This document shows, one piece after another, positions 47,850 through 60,100 of a DNA stretch of 64,000 bases. The position numbers were made by a program, and so were the translations under genes. How positions within the stretch are numbered: the stretch's first letter is position 1; each line of letters opens with the position of its first letter. This stretch comes from Atopsyche davidsoni (Eukaryota; Arthropoda; Insecta; Trichoptera; Hydrobiosidae): positions 5,642,001 to 5,706,000 of the forward strand of contig JAILWY010000023.1 of the NCBI GenBank assembly GCA_022113835.1, in the 5' to 3' direction. Below the pieces are notes generated by a model. It ran no database searches. It saw only the letters and a program-made list of their open reading frames with translations, and was not told the origin of the DNA.

Positions 47850-48828
47850 CATAAGAGAATCTCACTCTAGAGAAAAAAGTGCTCTCACTCTAAAGAAAAT
47901 GGTTAACATAGAAAATTAAAATATTTTTTATTGATGGTTAAAACTATAATTAGTAAAGAAAAGAAATACAGAAAATAACAAACGTTAATATTATACCTAT
48001 CCATGATAGATTAGATTTTTTTTCTACAGTGTAGATATTTTTAGATGTTTTTAATGTCACCGACAAATGGTTGTAAACTATGACCTCTCTGTCAATCAAT
48101 CTTGGTTATTCAATTCGAGTCCTACTTTGAATATCGCTAACAGCAGTGTTTCTGTATATTTTCTTTTTATATCTTATTAAATCATAAACATCCATGAATT
48201 CATTTATAACAAACAATAATTATTTATTTGTCTTTTATTATTACTTTATATTTTATTATAATTTTCGAGTTATTATACGTTGATTTAAAATATGAAACCT
48301 ATTTAAGTACAAACCGGATCTGGATCCAATCGCAGAAAGCATTCAATTTATTGAGCCTTATTTTTTTCATTGAGAATGCAACATATTAAATTAAACATTG
48401 AAATCATAAACTATTACTTAACAACGTAAAATACAGCGGGAGCTTATAAAGATTTCAAGATTAAATTAACGACACTTAATTCAATTCGTAATGTATTTTT
48501 TTACTGATGGATTCTTATCTCGGCCAATAAAGATCCGTCTTCGAGATGCCAACAATCGTTTTATTATTGATTTATTCAGTTTGACACAATTACATTTCCA
48601 CAGATCGTTTGGCTGTCATTGTCAGGCAAATTGATTGCAGACGATGTTAGTGGATTGCCTGCGCCGCGGACCGAAACGTTTCGGGGACGGGCTTGATCGG
48701 GCAGAGCCTGTGAGGAGACACTCGGCTTTTTATTACAAGATCGATCGAAGACTTTCATAAAACTGCTTGTTATAAAATTATTCATTTTTATATATTTTAA
48801 ATTTAATACCGGTTTCGGTTTTCTCAGT
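47847..48828. other. AT-rich stretch with one island
   Basis: AT-rich sequence with a GC-richer island at about 48600-48730. A minus-strand frame of 69 residues covers the island but resembles nothing. Just before the next repeat is ACCGGTTTCGG (48808-48818), perhaps a remnant of the same repeat family. Confidence 0.4.
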
Positions 48829-48920
48829 TTGATAATGCCAACGTGAAAGGTCGGCGAAACTGGTCACCAATAAAAATTAACAAGTGGAAAAATCACTTAA
48901 GTATTTTATTTAAAATATTA
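48829..48920 (+). mobile_element. Third copy of the hammerhead-like repeat unit
   Basis: A 92-bp unit closely matching the minus-strand copy at 24679-24770 along its whole length: TTGATAATGCCAACGTGAAA, GGTCGGCGAAACTGGTC, CCAATAAAAATTAACAAG, then the CACTTAAGTATTTTATTT end. It has a C where both other copies have T in the second stem strand (GTCGGC), which breaks one base pair. The core keeps TTGATAA and GAAA. It is a solo copy with no partner arm. Confidence 0.7.
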
Positions 48921-51884
48921 AAAAAGGAATTTCCCAAAGTACTCCGGTCAAATATATTGATTACATTTCTCTGAATAGAAATTAATCGTAATAACATTTA
49001 TCAAAGTTTGGTAACTATTTGTGATTAAAATAATATCTGTTAAAAAGTCTCTTAAAATGTTATTTTTTTAATCGTTCTTACAACAAGAAAATTAAGTTTA
49101 GAAATTAATTAAAACTCCAATTGACAAATGTCGAACTTTGAATCATTTCACTTTTTGTTATTTGAGTTTGGTTTTTAATATAATATATTTTTAAAGGATA
49201 ATTCTAGTGAGTTATAATTTTTGTAATCAATGTATTCCACCATTATTTTAAAATTCATATTAGTGTGAAAACAAATATTTTTAACATCATAATGTTTTTA
49301 CATAAAATGGGTAATTATAGGTAGATACAATTAGCTAAACCAAATTAAAACACCTTTTACTAAAAGGTTCAGTGATTCTAGTCTGTCAAGGTCCATGTTC
49401 CTGCAGTTGACTATTTGCACGAGTGTGTGGTAAAATCGTTCCCATCGAAGCGTAACCCCTTTTTTTTAACTCTTCGTCTTTCTAATGGTAATTCTTTTTC
49501 TAGAAAAATGATTTGATATTCTCTTCACTTTTAAGAGCACTATTATCTGATTACAACTTTAATTATAATGAGTATTAGCTATGAATAAAATATTGCACAT
49601 ACACCTCACATAAATATATTTCAATCTCTCATTCTCCATTAATAGTAATCGAATAGTTCATCCATTTTTATTACAATCATTCAGAGATAGCTAGGACCCG
49701 TTTTGTAGAGGAATATCTCCGATTACTCAATATGCGTTCGATAAATAATTAATAAAAAGTGACATGGGATTTTATTAAAAGAAACTTTGATAAGACCGAT
49801 AAAATTAATTTAAGATTTTTAATTAATGCTGCATTGGAAGCTTTTGAAGATAGCCGTCGATAAAGCCTGCCATGAGCAAATTAACAGTTGGGAGCTGACT
49901 GATAGTAAGCGTTTAAAACTATGGTTTTATAAAATAGAAAGATAAACTCAGGCTATTTACTCTATACTTTCCGGTCATCTGTCGGTCTATGCTCAGCTTT
50001 ATCAAATAACAGTTGGCAGATAGTAAAAAGCTAAAAGGTTTAGTCACATTATTTTTTGATTCAGAAGTCTTAAGTAGTATTAAGCAATTTATTCCACGAC
50101 TTCTAGGTACTTAATAAACTGCGACAAATAAATATCCGTTGATTGCTTTCAAACATGATATGTTTGTAAGTATTGATTTGCTAATATGTATAGCATATAA
50201 TTATATTTTTGGCACTTTTTCTTTCGTAATATTATATATTTTTTTCCTAACTGTACTTGCTGGTTGACAGCATGATTATTAACTATAAGTTCTGGTCATT
50301 AATACCAATCAAAAATCATAATGGTTTGACCCAACTCTGGTCTAATGAAGTTAGGTTTTCTTTCATTGCACAATCAATCTTCGTGATTATGTAATGACTC
50401 GTTATTAATAAAATATTAATTTAAGCTTGACCAGAAATATCAAAGTCAGCCGAAAATATTAAAATAAACACACAATTATAATTACTATACTTAGCGTATA
50501 TGTTAAGTATCCGATGGTTATAATTTAAATGATATGCATCATAGCAATTATTTTTGATGATTTATGAAAATATGATGAATTTATAAAAACTTTAATTAAT
50601 TTAAATATATGTGCATATTTTTTTCATTTGTAACAATCAAGAATTACCAGATTTATAAAAATAAAAAGCTAGATGGCGAACAGCAGGGGTCATTGCAGAT
50701 TCTTTCAATATCCTGTTGTAAAATTCATGTATTGTTATTTATTACCGTCAAAAAATTTAATTTATACTTGATTACTTTTTTTATTACTTCGCCACAATTT
50801 TTTCGATTCGTTATATTTTTTCATATTTAGTACAGCAAATTTAAAAAAATCATAAAGGTATACCACTTAAAGGTAATAATATTAACACAGATTCTGATAA
50901 AGTCAGGTGTTCATTGAGCGATGATAAAATACATTTTTTGTACTATCTATAATTCATGTGATAATGTCTAACTTTTTATAAAACTACTTCTGACTTACGA
51001 AATGGACATTTGAGGATTTTGTAAAGCGACAGGTTATTTATTATATATTTAATATAATACATTATATATTTTTTTGATATTCGGAATAAAACTCAAGTTA
51101 AAATGTATAAGACAAAAGAAATTAAGGTCTGAAATATGTTCGCGTTATTGTTTTGATATTATTTGACAGTAGGTCAACGTCAAACGAAAATGATGTTATA
51201 AAATACCCACAGAGTAGATAAGTCAATTTACTGTTTTTATTTACGTTTGAGTTTCTAGATATGAAGCTTAGCCTAATCCATAAAGCCTATTGAATTGAAT
51301 TTTATAACAAATAGTTGTCCGGCGTCTCAGAATCTGGTAGTGTTCCGCCCACGCGTGGTTTCCGGAGAGACGCAGCCGGCGGTGGGCGACCCTGCCAGGG
51401 CTGAGGACTCGGCCTAATGAAGTCTTTAGTCAGTAAATCTGTGACGGGAGATTGATCAATTAGTACCTGGAGTGTTCGGCCGTGGAATCTGGAATCAGTC
51501 GCAGCGAGGAAAATGAAAGTCTCGTAAAAAAGCAGACGCAACTGAAAACCTGCGCTATAAATCTAGTAATAAAAATCCTAAACTCCCAAAATGGACATTT
51601 ATACACCATTACGTTAAGTAATATTTAGTTGCGCGTTTCAATAAAAGTCTTTAGTATAATTTAAATTAGCTCTTTAAGACCGAACTGTACATGAAACCTT
51701 TCTCGAAAAATCAATTTGCCGTTGTCTTAGTAGACTTTCCTGAGTGTGGCAATTCAGTATTTCATAGTAAAAGTAAACTTTTATTCAGCGAATTCTAGAG
51801 AAAATATTAGTTGAAAAAATTTGTAAGTATTATCTATAGCTATGATAAAAATACTCGCATTTGTAATATTTATATCATCTACAT
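48921..51884. other. AT-rich stretch
   Basis: Presumed intron. The only GC-rich island is at about 51320-51500. A 79-residue minus-strand frame (51302-51541) crosses it, has no family features and is probably chance. Nothing else recognised. Confidence 0.45.
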
Positions 51885-51972
51885 TTATTATAATGATAAA
51901 AGTAACTTTGTATTTTATCTTCACTTCTCAAAGTGAAGACAAAATACAAAATTACTTTTATCATTATAATAA
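51885..51972 (-). repeat. Near-perfect hairpin with 42-nt arms and 4-base loop
   Basis: Arms 51885-51926 and 51931-51972 match at 40 of 42 positions around the loop CTCA. Both mismatches are A:C on the plus strand, so in minus-strand RNA (the netrin sense) they become G:U wobbles and all 42 positions pair. It could be a small-RNA precursor-like hairpin in the netrin intron or a recent fold-back duplication. The arms are AT-rich (for example GTATTTTATCTTCACTT). No terminal target duplication seen. Confidence 0.85.
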
Positions 51973-54138
51973 TGGATCTTCACCAATGCCTTGTCCCTCA
52001 ACAAAATCTACATTTATAATTAATACTCTTTTAATTAAGATTTTTCAATGTTATATTTCACTGATCGGTTATCTGTAATTCAGAAAATAAAAATAATGTA
52101 TTCAAGTTGCGTGACGTATTTAACAGATTTCTAGTTTCATTAATTGCCTTCCAGAGGCTAGGAACAAGTAAATAATATATTATTTGGATACAATCCGAAT
52201 ATCATAGCTAAAACAATGTTTAATCAAAACCACTTCAAAAAGTCGTTTATGATCACAATATGGAGCAGTTTTACAAATAAAGCCTTCAAGCTGCGACACA
52301 ACTGACAACCGAATAAGTTGTATCACTGCGTGTGTAGCCAGCTTGGATTCCCAAAACCTTCCTATTACTACCTTCTGCTTTTTAAAGAATATGAAATATT
52401 TTCATGCCACGATCCAGGCCTATATTTATCATGTATTTTATTGCCTTTCTAAGTCCTCGGCATTCAGACGTTTAGTGGTCGTGTTTACACAAATGATTAC
52501 CGCGTCTATTGACAAGTCAGCGTCGCGGTGGTCGGAGAGCGGCAGGTACGGCTCTGCTCCGTGGTGGCTGGAAGGTCACCCACCGTGCCTGCACCCAACA
52601 ACCAACATCCATGAATGAATCCCATACCCGGTGTATGGACATCTGGTAATGCTTTGAACGCACGATGTTTGAAACTCACTCGTACATCTCAAACTTATGT
52701 TCAATACAGCCAGTGACTTCAAAACTTTATCTCTTCTTGAAAACTCATTGATTATTAATAAATAAACTGTTTCGTCAATGTATATAAAAATATTCATTTT
52801 TTTAAAACTCATTGATAAATTAACTACAATCAAAAAAAAAAATAATAATGGTTTTTTAAATTAACTCCTTTCTATAACCTTTCAATGTTAATATTAAATA
52901 TATTCGTTTTAATCTCGAATACTGCTTCACTTATTTTACAACGTATGTACATTTACAGATACATTCACGAAAAGCCGAAAAAACACGAGTAATAACTATA
53001 AATATTAATATTGAAAATTCTGGACATGTTGCAAAATGGATTTTGTCCCCAGGCTGTGATAATCAAAGGGTATGGGGGATTAGTAAGCCGCCGGGATCCA
53101 ATATTTTAAAAGCTTTTTTCACGATGTTCTCTTTGTTCATTAAATTTCGTCTAATAATATATTTTGTAGAAAACTATGTAACGAAAACATTTCATTTATT
53201 TCAGTTAATTTATATTTTTCAATTAAAAATATTAACTATGAAGAAATTAATAATTTTATGAAACATGCAATGTTTACACAATATTCAAACACTGAATCAA
53301 CCCATTTGATGAAATTTAATACTTATTATTTAATATCTAGAAAAAAACGCCTAAAGTGAAATCCAACTATGAGAAGATTCAAAGAGCGCTAACTAATAAT
53401 ATCGATCGCCGAAACCCGTAGCTTTTGAGATGTTTTGTAGCAAGATTAATAAAGAGTAGATACAGCAATAGAGACCTCATCGAGAGTGCTTCAATAACGG
53501 CTGAAGATGATGATGACATTTATGATGCCTACAGCATCCATGTTTGTAGGTCAACCAATTCCTTATAAGTTATCGTTATTTCAATATATCTCTACTAAAA
53601 TCATAAAATACTGTAATATAAAAACCAAATAGCATCAATCAATTTATTTGTAGACCTGTTATATAGAATCTTATCCAAATTCTAAAGAAAAAATATGATT
53701 TTGAATTAGAGGCGTACCGATAATAATATCGCCTTAAATCGTAGTCAATCAACTGCTATAATATTTATTAAACGTTTTAGCACCATCCACAGATAAAACG
53801 ATTGATCGAAAACTAATTAAAAATTTATATTAAATCACTGGGTACTGGCGTGGATAAATTTTAGGATGTACCTCCTGATCTGTCTAGAGAGGTACGCTGT
53901 GTGCGTTCTCTGCTTGCTGCTTCACTGGTCTCCATATATTTAGCCGCTCGTCCATCTTCCAGTGTACAGTTAGATGCCTCAGGCCGGTTGGGGACTGCGC
54001 TGCAGGTGATGGAGGGCCCATCCAAAGATATTACACTGCCTCAAGGACGTTAGATGCCAATGTAAAAAATCATTTTTGATAGTTTTTTTTATTATTATTC
54101 CTTAACACATTCACTGTTATTATTAATATCATTTTGAA
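51973..54138. other. Non-coding stretch with two islands
   Basis: Islands at about 52490-52640 and 53870-54050. At about 52294-52313 is a 20-bp match (one change) to the unclassified repeat at 34211-34590. At 53380-53560 a frame reads RLIKSRYSNRDLIESASITA with internal stops upstream. It might be a retroelement relic, but I cannot support it. Confidence 0.4.
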
Positions 54139-54294
54139 CAGTCATGTCAAAGATACGGCCCGCGATCGCAATGTGTCACAGAAAGAAAAATCATGTTTTT
54201 TAGAGCTTTTGGACTTATTTTATTTAAATCTGGCCCGCCAACACATACTAAATTTAATATATGGCCCTCTGCAAATTTGAGTTTGACACCTCTG
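54139..54294. mobile_element. Short hAT-type MITE with 8-bp target duplication
   Basis: A 156-bp non-autonomous element flanked by perfect 8-bp repeats ATTTTGAA (54131-54138 and 54295-54302). The ends are imperfect inverted repeats: CAGTCATGTCAAAGATACGG on the left and, read from the minus strand, CAGAGGTGTCAAACTCAAAT on the right. CAGAGGTGTCAAACTC is a typical hAT terminus. GGCCCGC-type segments pair further in. It has no coding capacity. It belongs to a different family from the MITE at 18611-19018. Confidence 0.9.
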
Positions 54295-54302
54295 ATTTTG
54301 AA

Positions 54303-57127
54303 TATATCAAAAAAATAAATACATGGAATTAAAAAAAAAATTTTTTTTTTAGAAAAATACGTTAATACTAATGAAATCATACGTTTTTTTAATCCATTAA
54401 ATTTAATTTTACAAATTTCACAATCAAGGGATAACAGACCTCTCTAATTTTAATTCATTTTTATGATATTTTTACTGGTGTCATATAGAAAAGTTTGTTT
54501 TTCTGTTTGTTGTAAGTCTAACATGATGCCCTTTAAAAAGATCTGCCTCTTTTATGACAGATATAATACTGAAGAAAGGGAAAATCCCATGACACAGGAG
54601 CTGTCTTGTATGGCTTCCGTATGACTGTACCCTCCTCACTCCATATTTGTATACAAATGGCAGATACAAATCTGAACATCACATGAAAAAGTATCCATTC
54701 CATTACATAATTACTTTCCATACTATAGTATATAGAACTTTTTAAGGTCTATTTCAAGTTGTAATTTAAGTATACATATTATGTTTCAATTAAAAAAATA
54801 TATAACCTAGCTCATAAATACTATTGGTTTTTAGATCAATTAATTATTTTTATTTCCTGAATAATAATTATTAAAAACATTGATAAACGATTAAATACAA
54901 TTTTTTTTTTTTTAGCTAAATTTATCGAATGTGACTTGTTATTTGTCATTGTCACACGCTAAAAAATTGACATTTAACATCAAATAAAATAAATATATTT
55001 CAAAAAATTGTTCTCGGTCTTTACTTCCAGTCAAAAATTGAATTATTAACTCCAATTTTCACACACTACATCACGGGGCTGTCAAAATGACGAAGTGTTT
55101 GACAAGGGGGCAATTTGGAATGTCATCACATCGCAATCATGGAAAGTTTTCAGACGCTAAAGTCCCTTCATATATGCGTAATGTACCTTCAGGTGTATGA
55201 TTTATTCATTTGTAATACCTTAATCAACCAAAAGTTCATCAGCTTACCGCAGAAGATACTAAAATCTAATATTTTTTAAATTCATTGTATAAAAATACAT
55301 CGCTTCAAACTTACCAATGTTTATTAGCCAAATGAATAAAATACAGATTTAGTATTTTTTATTAAATATTTAACTGTAAATAATAAAACTCTAGGAGCAG
55401 TTTTAATATCCAGTAAGAAATTTTGAAGCTTTTATGGCAAGTGTTATAAAAATATATAATTGTGAATGAACAAGATGATGATTCTTATGAATGAATATTA
55501 TAAAAATATATGTACAATTTTATTTTATTTAACCGTCAGTATTCTTTTAAATTTTGTACCAATTCTTTAATATATAAAATATATCGCGTTATAGGTAAAT
55601 TATGTTTGATATTTCGGGGGAACTTTTATCATTAGTTGTAAAGCTGTAGTAGCCTTTCCAAACATTTCAGCTGTGTGTTTAACAGATTACTTATAACTTA
55701 TTACAGTTGATATAAGATATGAATCTATCGTGAAGTATGGATCTGCCGTGATTCACTCGATATGGTACCTGGGCGATAGTGATTGATACTCTTCTATTTG
55801 CGCCCACGCAGGCAGCGAGGGCACATGTTCATCATATAAACTGAGCATACATATTAATCCCTAATGGGTTGTGTTTAGAGTCAGCTGTATAATGCCTGCC
55901 ATAAACCACGACTAGAGACAGCCTTCGATTACATTTAACGGAAAATCAAAGCCTACTTTGTATACAACTTTAATAACACAAATTAATCGATAATCGATGT
56001 AAGATATTTAAAAAATATATATATTATACCTAAATCTTAAATGTTTTTCGTGTAAAACTTTTAAAATGTAGCTCTATTCTTATAAAATTAATTATCTGTA
56101 GATTTGTTAAATGTATATTTATTTTCTGTCATACTTTTACAAAGTTTTTCTTTTATATTGTTTTATGATTGCGTTTAACAAGTATACCATGTTGTTTTAT
56201 CAAAAATAATAATTTACACATTTTTTTTCTTAAGCTGTTTCTTTTTGTGTTATTTAACTAAAGGTATAACTTACATTTTTCGTGTGATGATATAACCTAA
56301 CCTGTGCATAAGTAACGATAAAGGATATTTAGATTCATCTACTATACATGTTACTCGTTGAAGTTGCTCGTTAAACGAAAAAGTCATTACAATAGCACGA
56401 GATCTTTCATTGTTTGTGTTTATTTGCAAAAATTATATAAGATTCTATGTTATTTCTCTCGATAAAAATATGTACAGCAATAGCATAAAATAAAAAAATT
56501 CTAAAAGTAATCACAAATTATTATTATACTATCGTTAGGTCGATACTGTGAAGTACTCTCTTCCTGCCCCGCCGGCCGACGCAGGCAAGAGTAGGCGATG
56601 GTGCTATTAGGCTCCATTAGCAGAAACACGCAGAGAGAAAGAAGAATATTCTGTTTTCATCGGCTGCATTTGCATATTAATGTTTTGTATTCTATTACCA
56701 GACAGAAAATGTCATCAGAGCTTTTAATATTCACGGTGAAAATTTACGAGTACGTTGCTGTTGGATGCATGGTGAAATTTCAAAGTTTCTGTTCAAAACA
56801 TATTGGATTGTTTTTCTTAATATAAACAAAATATCGTTTTATAATATACTTGTTATTGTATATATTTTTCATAAAAACGAGTCTTTTAGTATTAATAAAC
56901 GTGTGTTTAAAACTTACTGTCCCATAATGAACCACAATGATCTAGAAGTTGCAAGCAAATTGGTCATAACGAAGAACTAGAATAACATTAATTTACAAGT
57001 ACATATATAAAATACTGAATAATTAAATGTAATCTGCTTTACAGTAGCTTAAAGGTATATCGTAATTTAAGCTCTTCAAACCAATAATTCAAGGTTTGCA
57101 TAATTATCCAGCTCTTTTTTTCAATAA
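54303..57127. other. AT-rich stretch
   Basis: A GC-richer island lies at about 55730-55940 and a short one at 56560-56610. Around 54930-55150 several TGACA/TGTCA words cluster, as often seen near insect promoters, without further support. No gene seen; frames of 60-77 residues are low in complexity. Confidence 0.4.
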
Positions 57128-57185
57128 AAATAACGCAAGCTTTACTGAAAACCTCCCGCTACAAGCCTTCATCAGGCTTGAGGAC
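57128..57185 (-). mobile_element. Penelope-like terminal fragment, degenerate hammerhead
   Basis: On the minus strand the sequence reads CAAGCCTGATGAAGGCTTG, TAGCGGGAGGTTTTCAG, TAAAGCTTGCGTTATTTT. The CTGATGAAG core beginning and the AAGCC/GGCTT flanks recall hammerhead motifs in Penelope-like terminal repeats. The expected CGAAA is not intact (GCGGGAGG instead). No coding part of such an element is nearby. The assignment rests on this short motif only. Confidence 0.4.
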
Positions 57186-60100
57186 GCGATTTATATCTGG
57201 CGTCTGCCGCAGTATAATAAATTAAAGTTTCAATGCATTTAATGACACGTGGTGACAACATGCTGATCTATGTTCACAGAATAGACGAAGTACTGACGAT
57301 ATTCTTGCGAGCATTCCATGTGTATTGTCAAGAATTCACTTATTTTCAAGAATGGGTGAATAAATAAAAATAATTACTTACGTAACAATTCGAAAAAAAA
57401 TTAGACTCGCTTGTTAAGTTATTACCATTATTTTTTATTTATTTTTTATAAATTAAAGTGTTAATCAATCACGAGAACCAAATAAAAACCAATTGGTGCT
57501 GCCATAAAACATGCATCTTCTCCATTTTTGCATAAATGCCTATAATTGATTATTACGAGGAAAGGTAGGAAAGACAGAAAATTCAATATGCGGCTATAGC
57601 TTCTTACCTATGCAAGCGTATAAAAACCATGGGGTTTTATAGATTTCATCAGAACGAGAAATGATTTACCGAACAGAAAGTTCCTCGGAGGTAGTGGGCG
57701 GGTGTGTCGGAGTGTTCGTATAAGTCAAAGGCGAGATTTTTGATGGATTTTATTATCTCCTTGTGTGATAAAGCTCAATGAATACCTGTTTTTAATTTAT
57801 TGATTGAGTGATTTATGGAAACTTGTCCGTGAGAACTGCTTTATGAGATAACAATGCATGTATAACAACGGGATACTTTATTTATTACTCACCATAAAGG
57901 TAATTTTTATGACAATCGGGTCTGTTTATAAGCGTAATAAAAAATTAAAACTAGCTGTCATTCTGTAGCACTTTTTCTGACTTTATATAACAATTGGATA
58001 CGTCGATTTACATTTATATCTCAGACCCGGCTACGTCACTGAAATTCAATATATTCATTATTAATGAAAAATCACGTGAAACTTATTTCCAATTCTTAAT
58101 TTCAATTCTTGAATTAATATATTATATATTTTATTAGTTATTATTAAATAGTACGCACAATTTAATAAACAAGCAACAACAAAAAAATATGTTTGAAATA
58201 ACTCTTTTATTTAGAAGTCTTGTACATGTAAAAGAGAAAAGATACAAACAGTGGGAGTCGAATATAAATCCCAACAGTTTTGAGCATTGCTTATAAACCA
58301 CGGAAATTACTTATTTTATTATAAATATCGCAAAATATATCATCACGAGTAATTTACATATAATTTCAATTAAATTTAAAAAAAAAATATTACAAAAACA
58401 CTTGTATGTTTAATTATATTTTGTGGCAAGCAATACATTATTGCTTGTGTGGACCTTCCAGCACTGGTTATAAAATATCTTGTCCCATTCAGGGTAGAAA
58501 GTATTTCATGGCGGAAAGAAGCAAAAAGTGACAGAACAGTATATTTTTTATCAATACAATCCACCGCGGCTGAACAAAGGTATTTTTAAATTCAAATGAA
58601 TTACAAATTCAAGTAGCTCCTCTGTTCTGAGGCGGCGTCTAACGGATGGCCGCTCCGGAGGCAGCTTGCCGAAGAGGACTGTAAAAAATTATTATTCACC
58701 AAAACGTTAAACCAAGCTGGAAATATTTTCGGGTTTTGCATTTAAACGAGGATACACAGACGAAAAAAAAATTAAATTTATTTGTTAAAACCTTATTCTA
58801 ATTAAATTATATTATTATTTCATATTTCTTAACCACTGATATTTACATCTAAAAATAGTGAATTCAATATTACACAGTGTACCGTTTATGTTAACATATT
58901 GAAAATAAAAGCAATGAGCAATTCAATTTAATTCAAGTTATGTCATTACATTAAATGCGTGAAATCTATAAGCAAGGTTCACATCAACGGTATGGATTTA
59001 AAGCGATTTAAAATTGTTTATTAAAAATGAAAACATTCAACGAAATCAAAGCAGCTAATACAAGCATTATTAAACCCACGCTGAATGTATTCCTTTCCGG
59101 CTGAAAAATCTCAATGAAAATAATTATTTTAATGGGCGTTGCATGTGCAATATGCAGGACGGCGCAGTGTGCAGAATCATTAAGCAATAAATGCAGTGTA
59201 AACACCGGCGGATACTTGGACCTCCTCCAGCTGCATTTGGCCCATGTTTGTTTAAAAACCATTTTATGGTTAATCGAGGCGACTAATCGCACCCAGTCAT
59301 TGCCTGCCTGTACGCGCGTTTGCGGAGATGTAATTATGATATGTTTTATTTATTGCATGTAGCATTTGTAACGTAGTCTCGGTAAGCCTACCGCACATTA
59401 TGCAACACTAAATCTCAGTAAATAACCTTCATTTGAATATTTATTTTTGTAACTAAAATATTTTTATACAATATATTTGTTTATTTTAATTGCTTTCATT
59501 GCCACAGCAGAAGTTTTAAAATTCAAGAAAAACATCATAAAAGATACTAGTTTAAACACCTCGAGTCATCTCCCTAGAATATTATTCACCGAAAATTACT
59601 ACAAAGGATCATGGTTTCATAGTATATAAAATAATTAAAAATGGTCAGTTATAGAAGCGTCACTAAGTATACATTTTACTACTGAAATCTCCTGATTCTC
59701 AGGTTTTTACGTGTAATAATAATACTATTAGTGTTCACACTTTAAAGCGATTCTAACAATTTGTCTAGATAAGTCTCTCTAATCCTAAACGACCGACCGT
59801 AATTAAATAAAATATCATTCTTACACACACGTAACGCATAAGTGAGGTGGGTTTATTTTTTTGAGGTAGAAACAAGTTTAAATTATACCAAGGATAAACA
59901 TCATAACATCTACCCTGAAGTTAGCTTGCGAGAAGAGACTTGCTGACGACAGGACCAGGGTTCCGCGTAAACTACCTTGAAATAGAGATCAATCATAAGC
60001 TCTAAGTTATTTGATAATTAAAATATTTATTTTTACTGAGTATTTTAAAATATACAGTATTTATATATTTTAACCGACACATGCAATTTTTCATACAAAT

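Noticed and set aside
53380..53560. Frame resembling a retroelement tail (RLIKSRYSNRDLIES)
   Set aside because: Too short, upstream stops, and no reverse transcriptase motif nearby.
57948..58060. CTAG followed by CTGTCATTCTGTAGC, resembling a Helitron 3' end
   Set aside because: No terminal hairpin at the right distance, no matching 5' end and no coding relic.
59008..59362. Overlapping frames on both strands, including an 82-residue plus-strand frame with a signal-like start and many cysteines
   Set aside because: The frame lies in a GC-rich island, both strands are open there, cysteine spacing fits no family and no splice or promoter context supports it.
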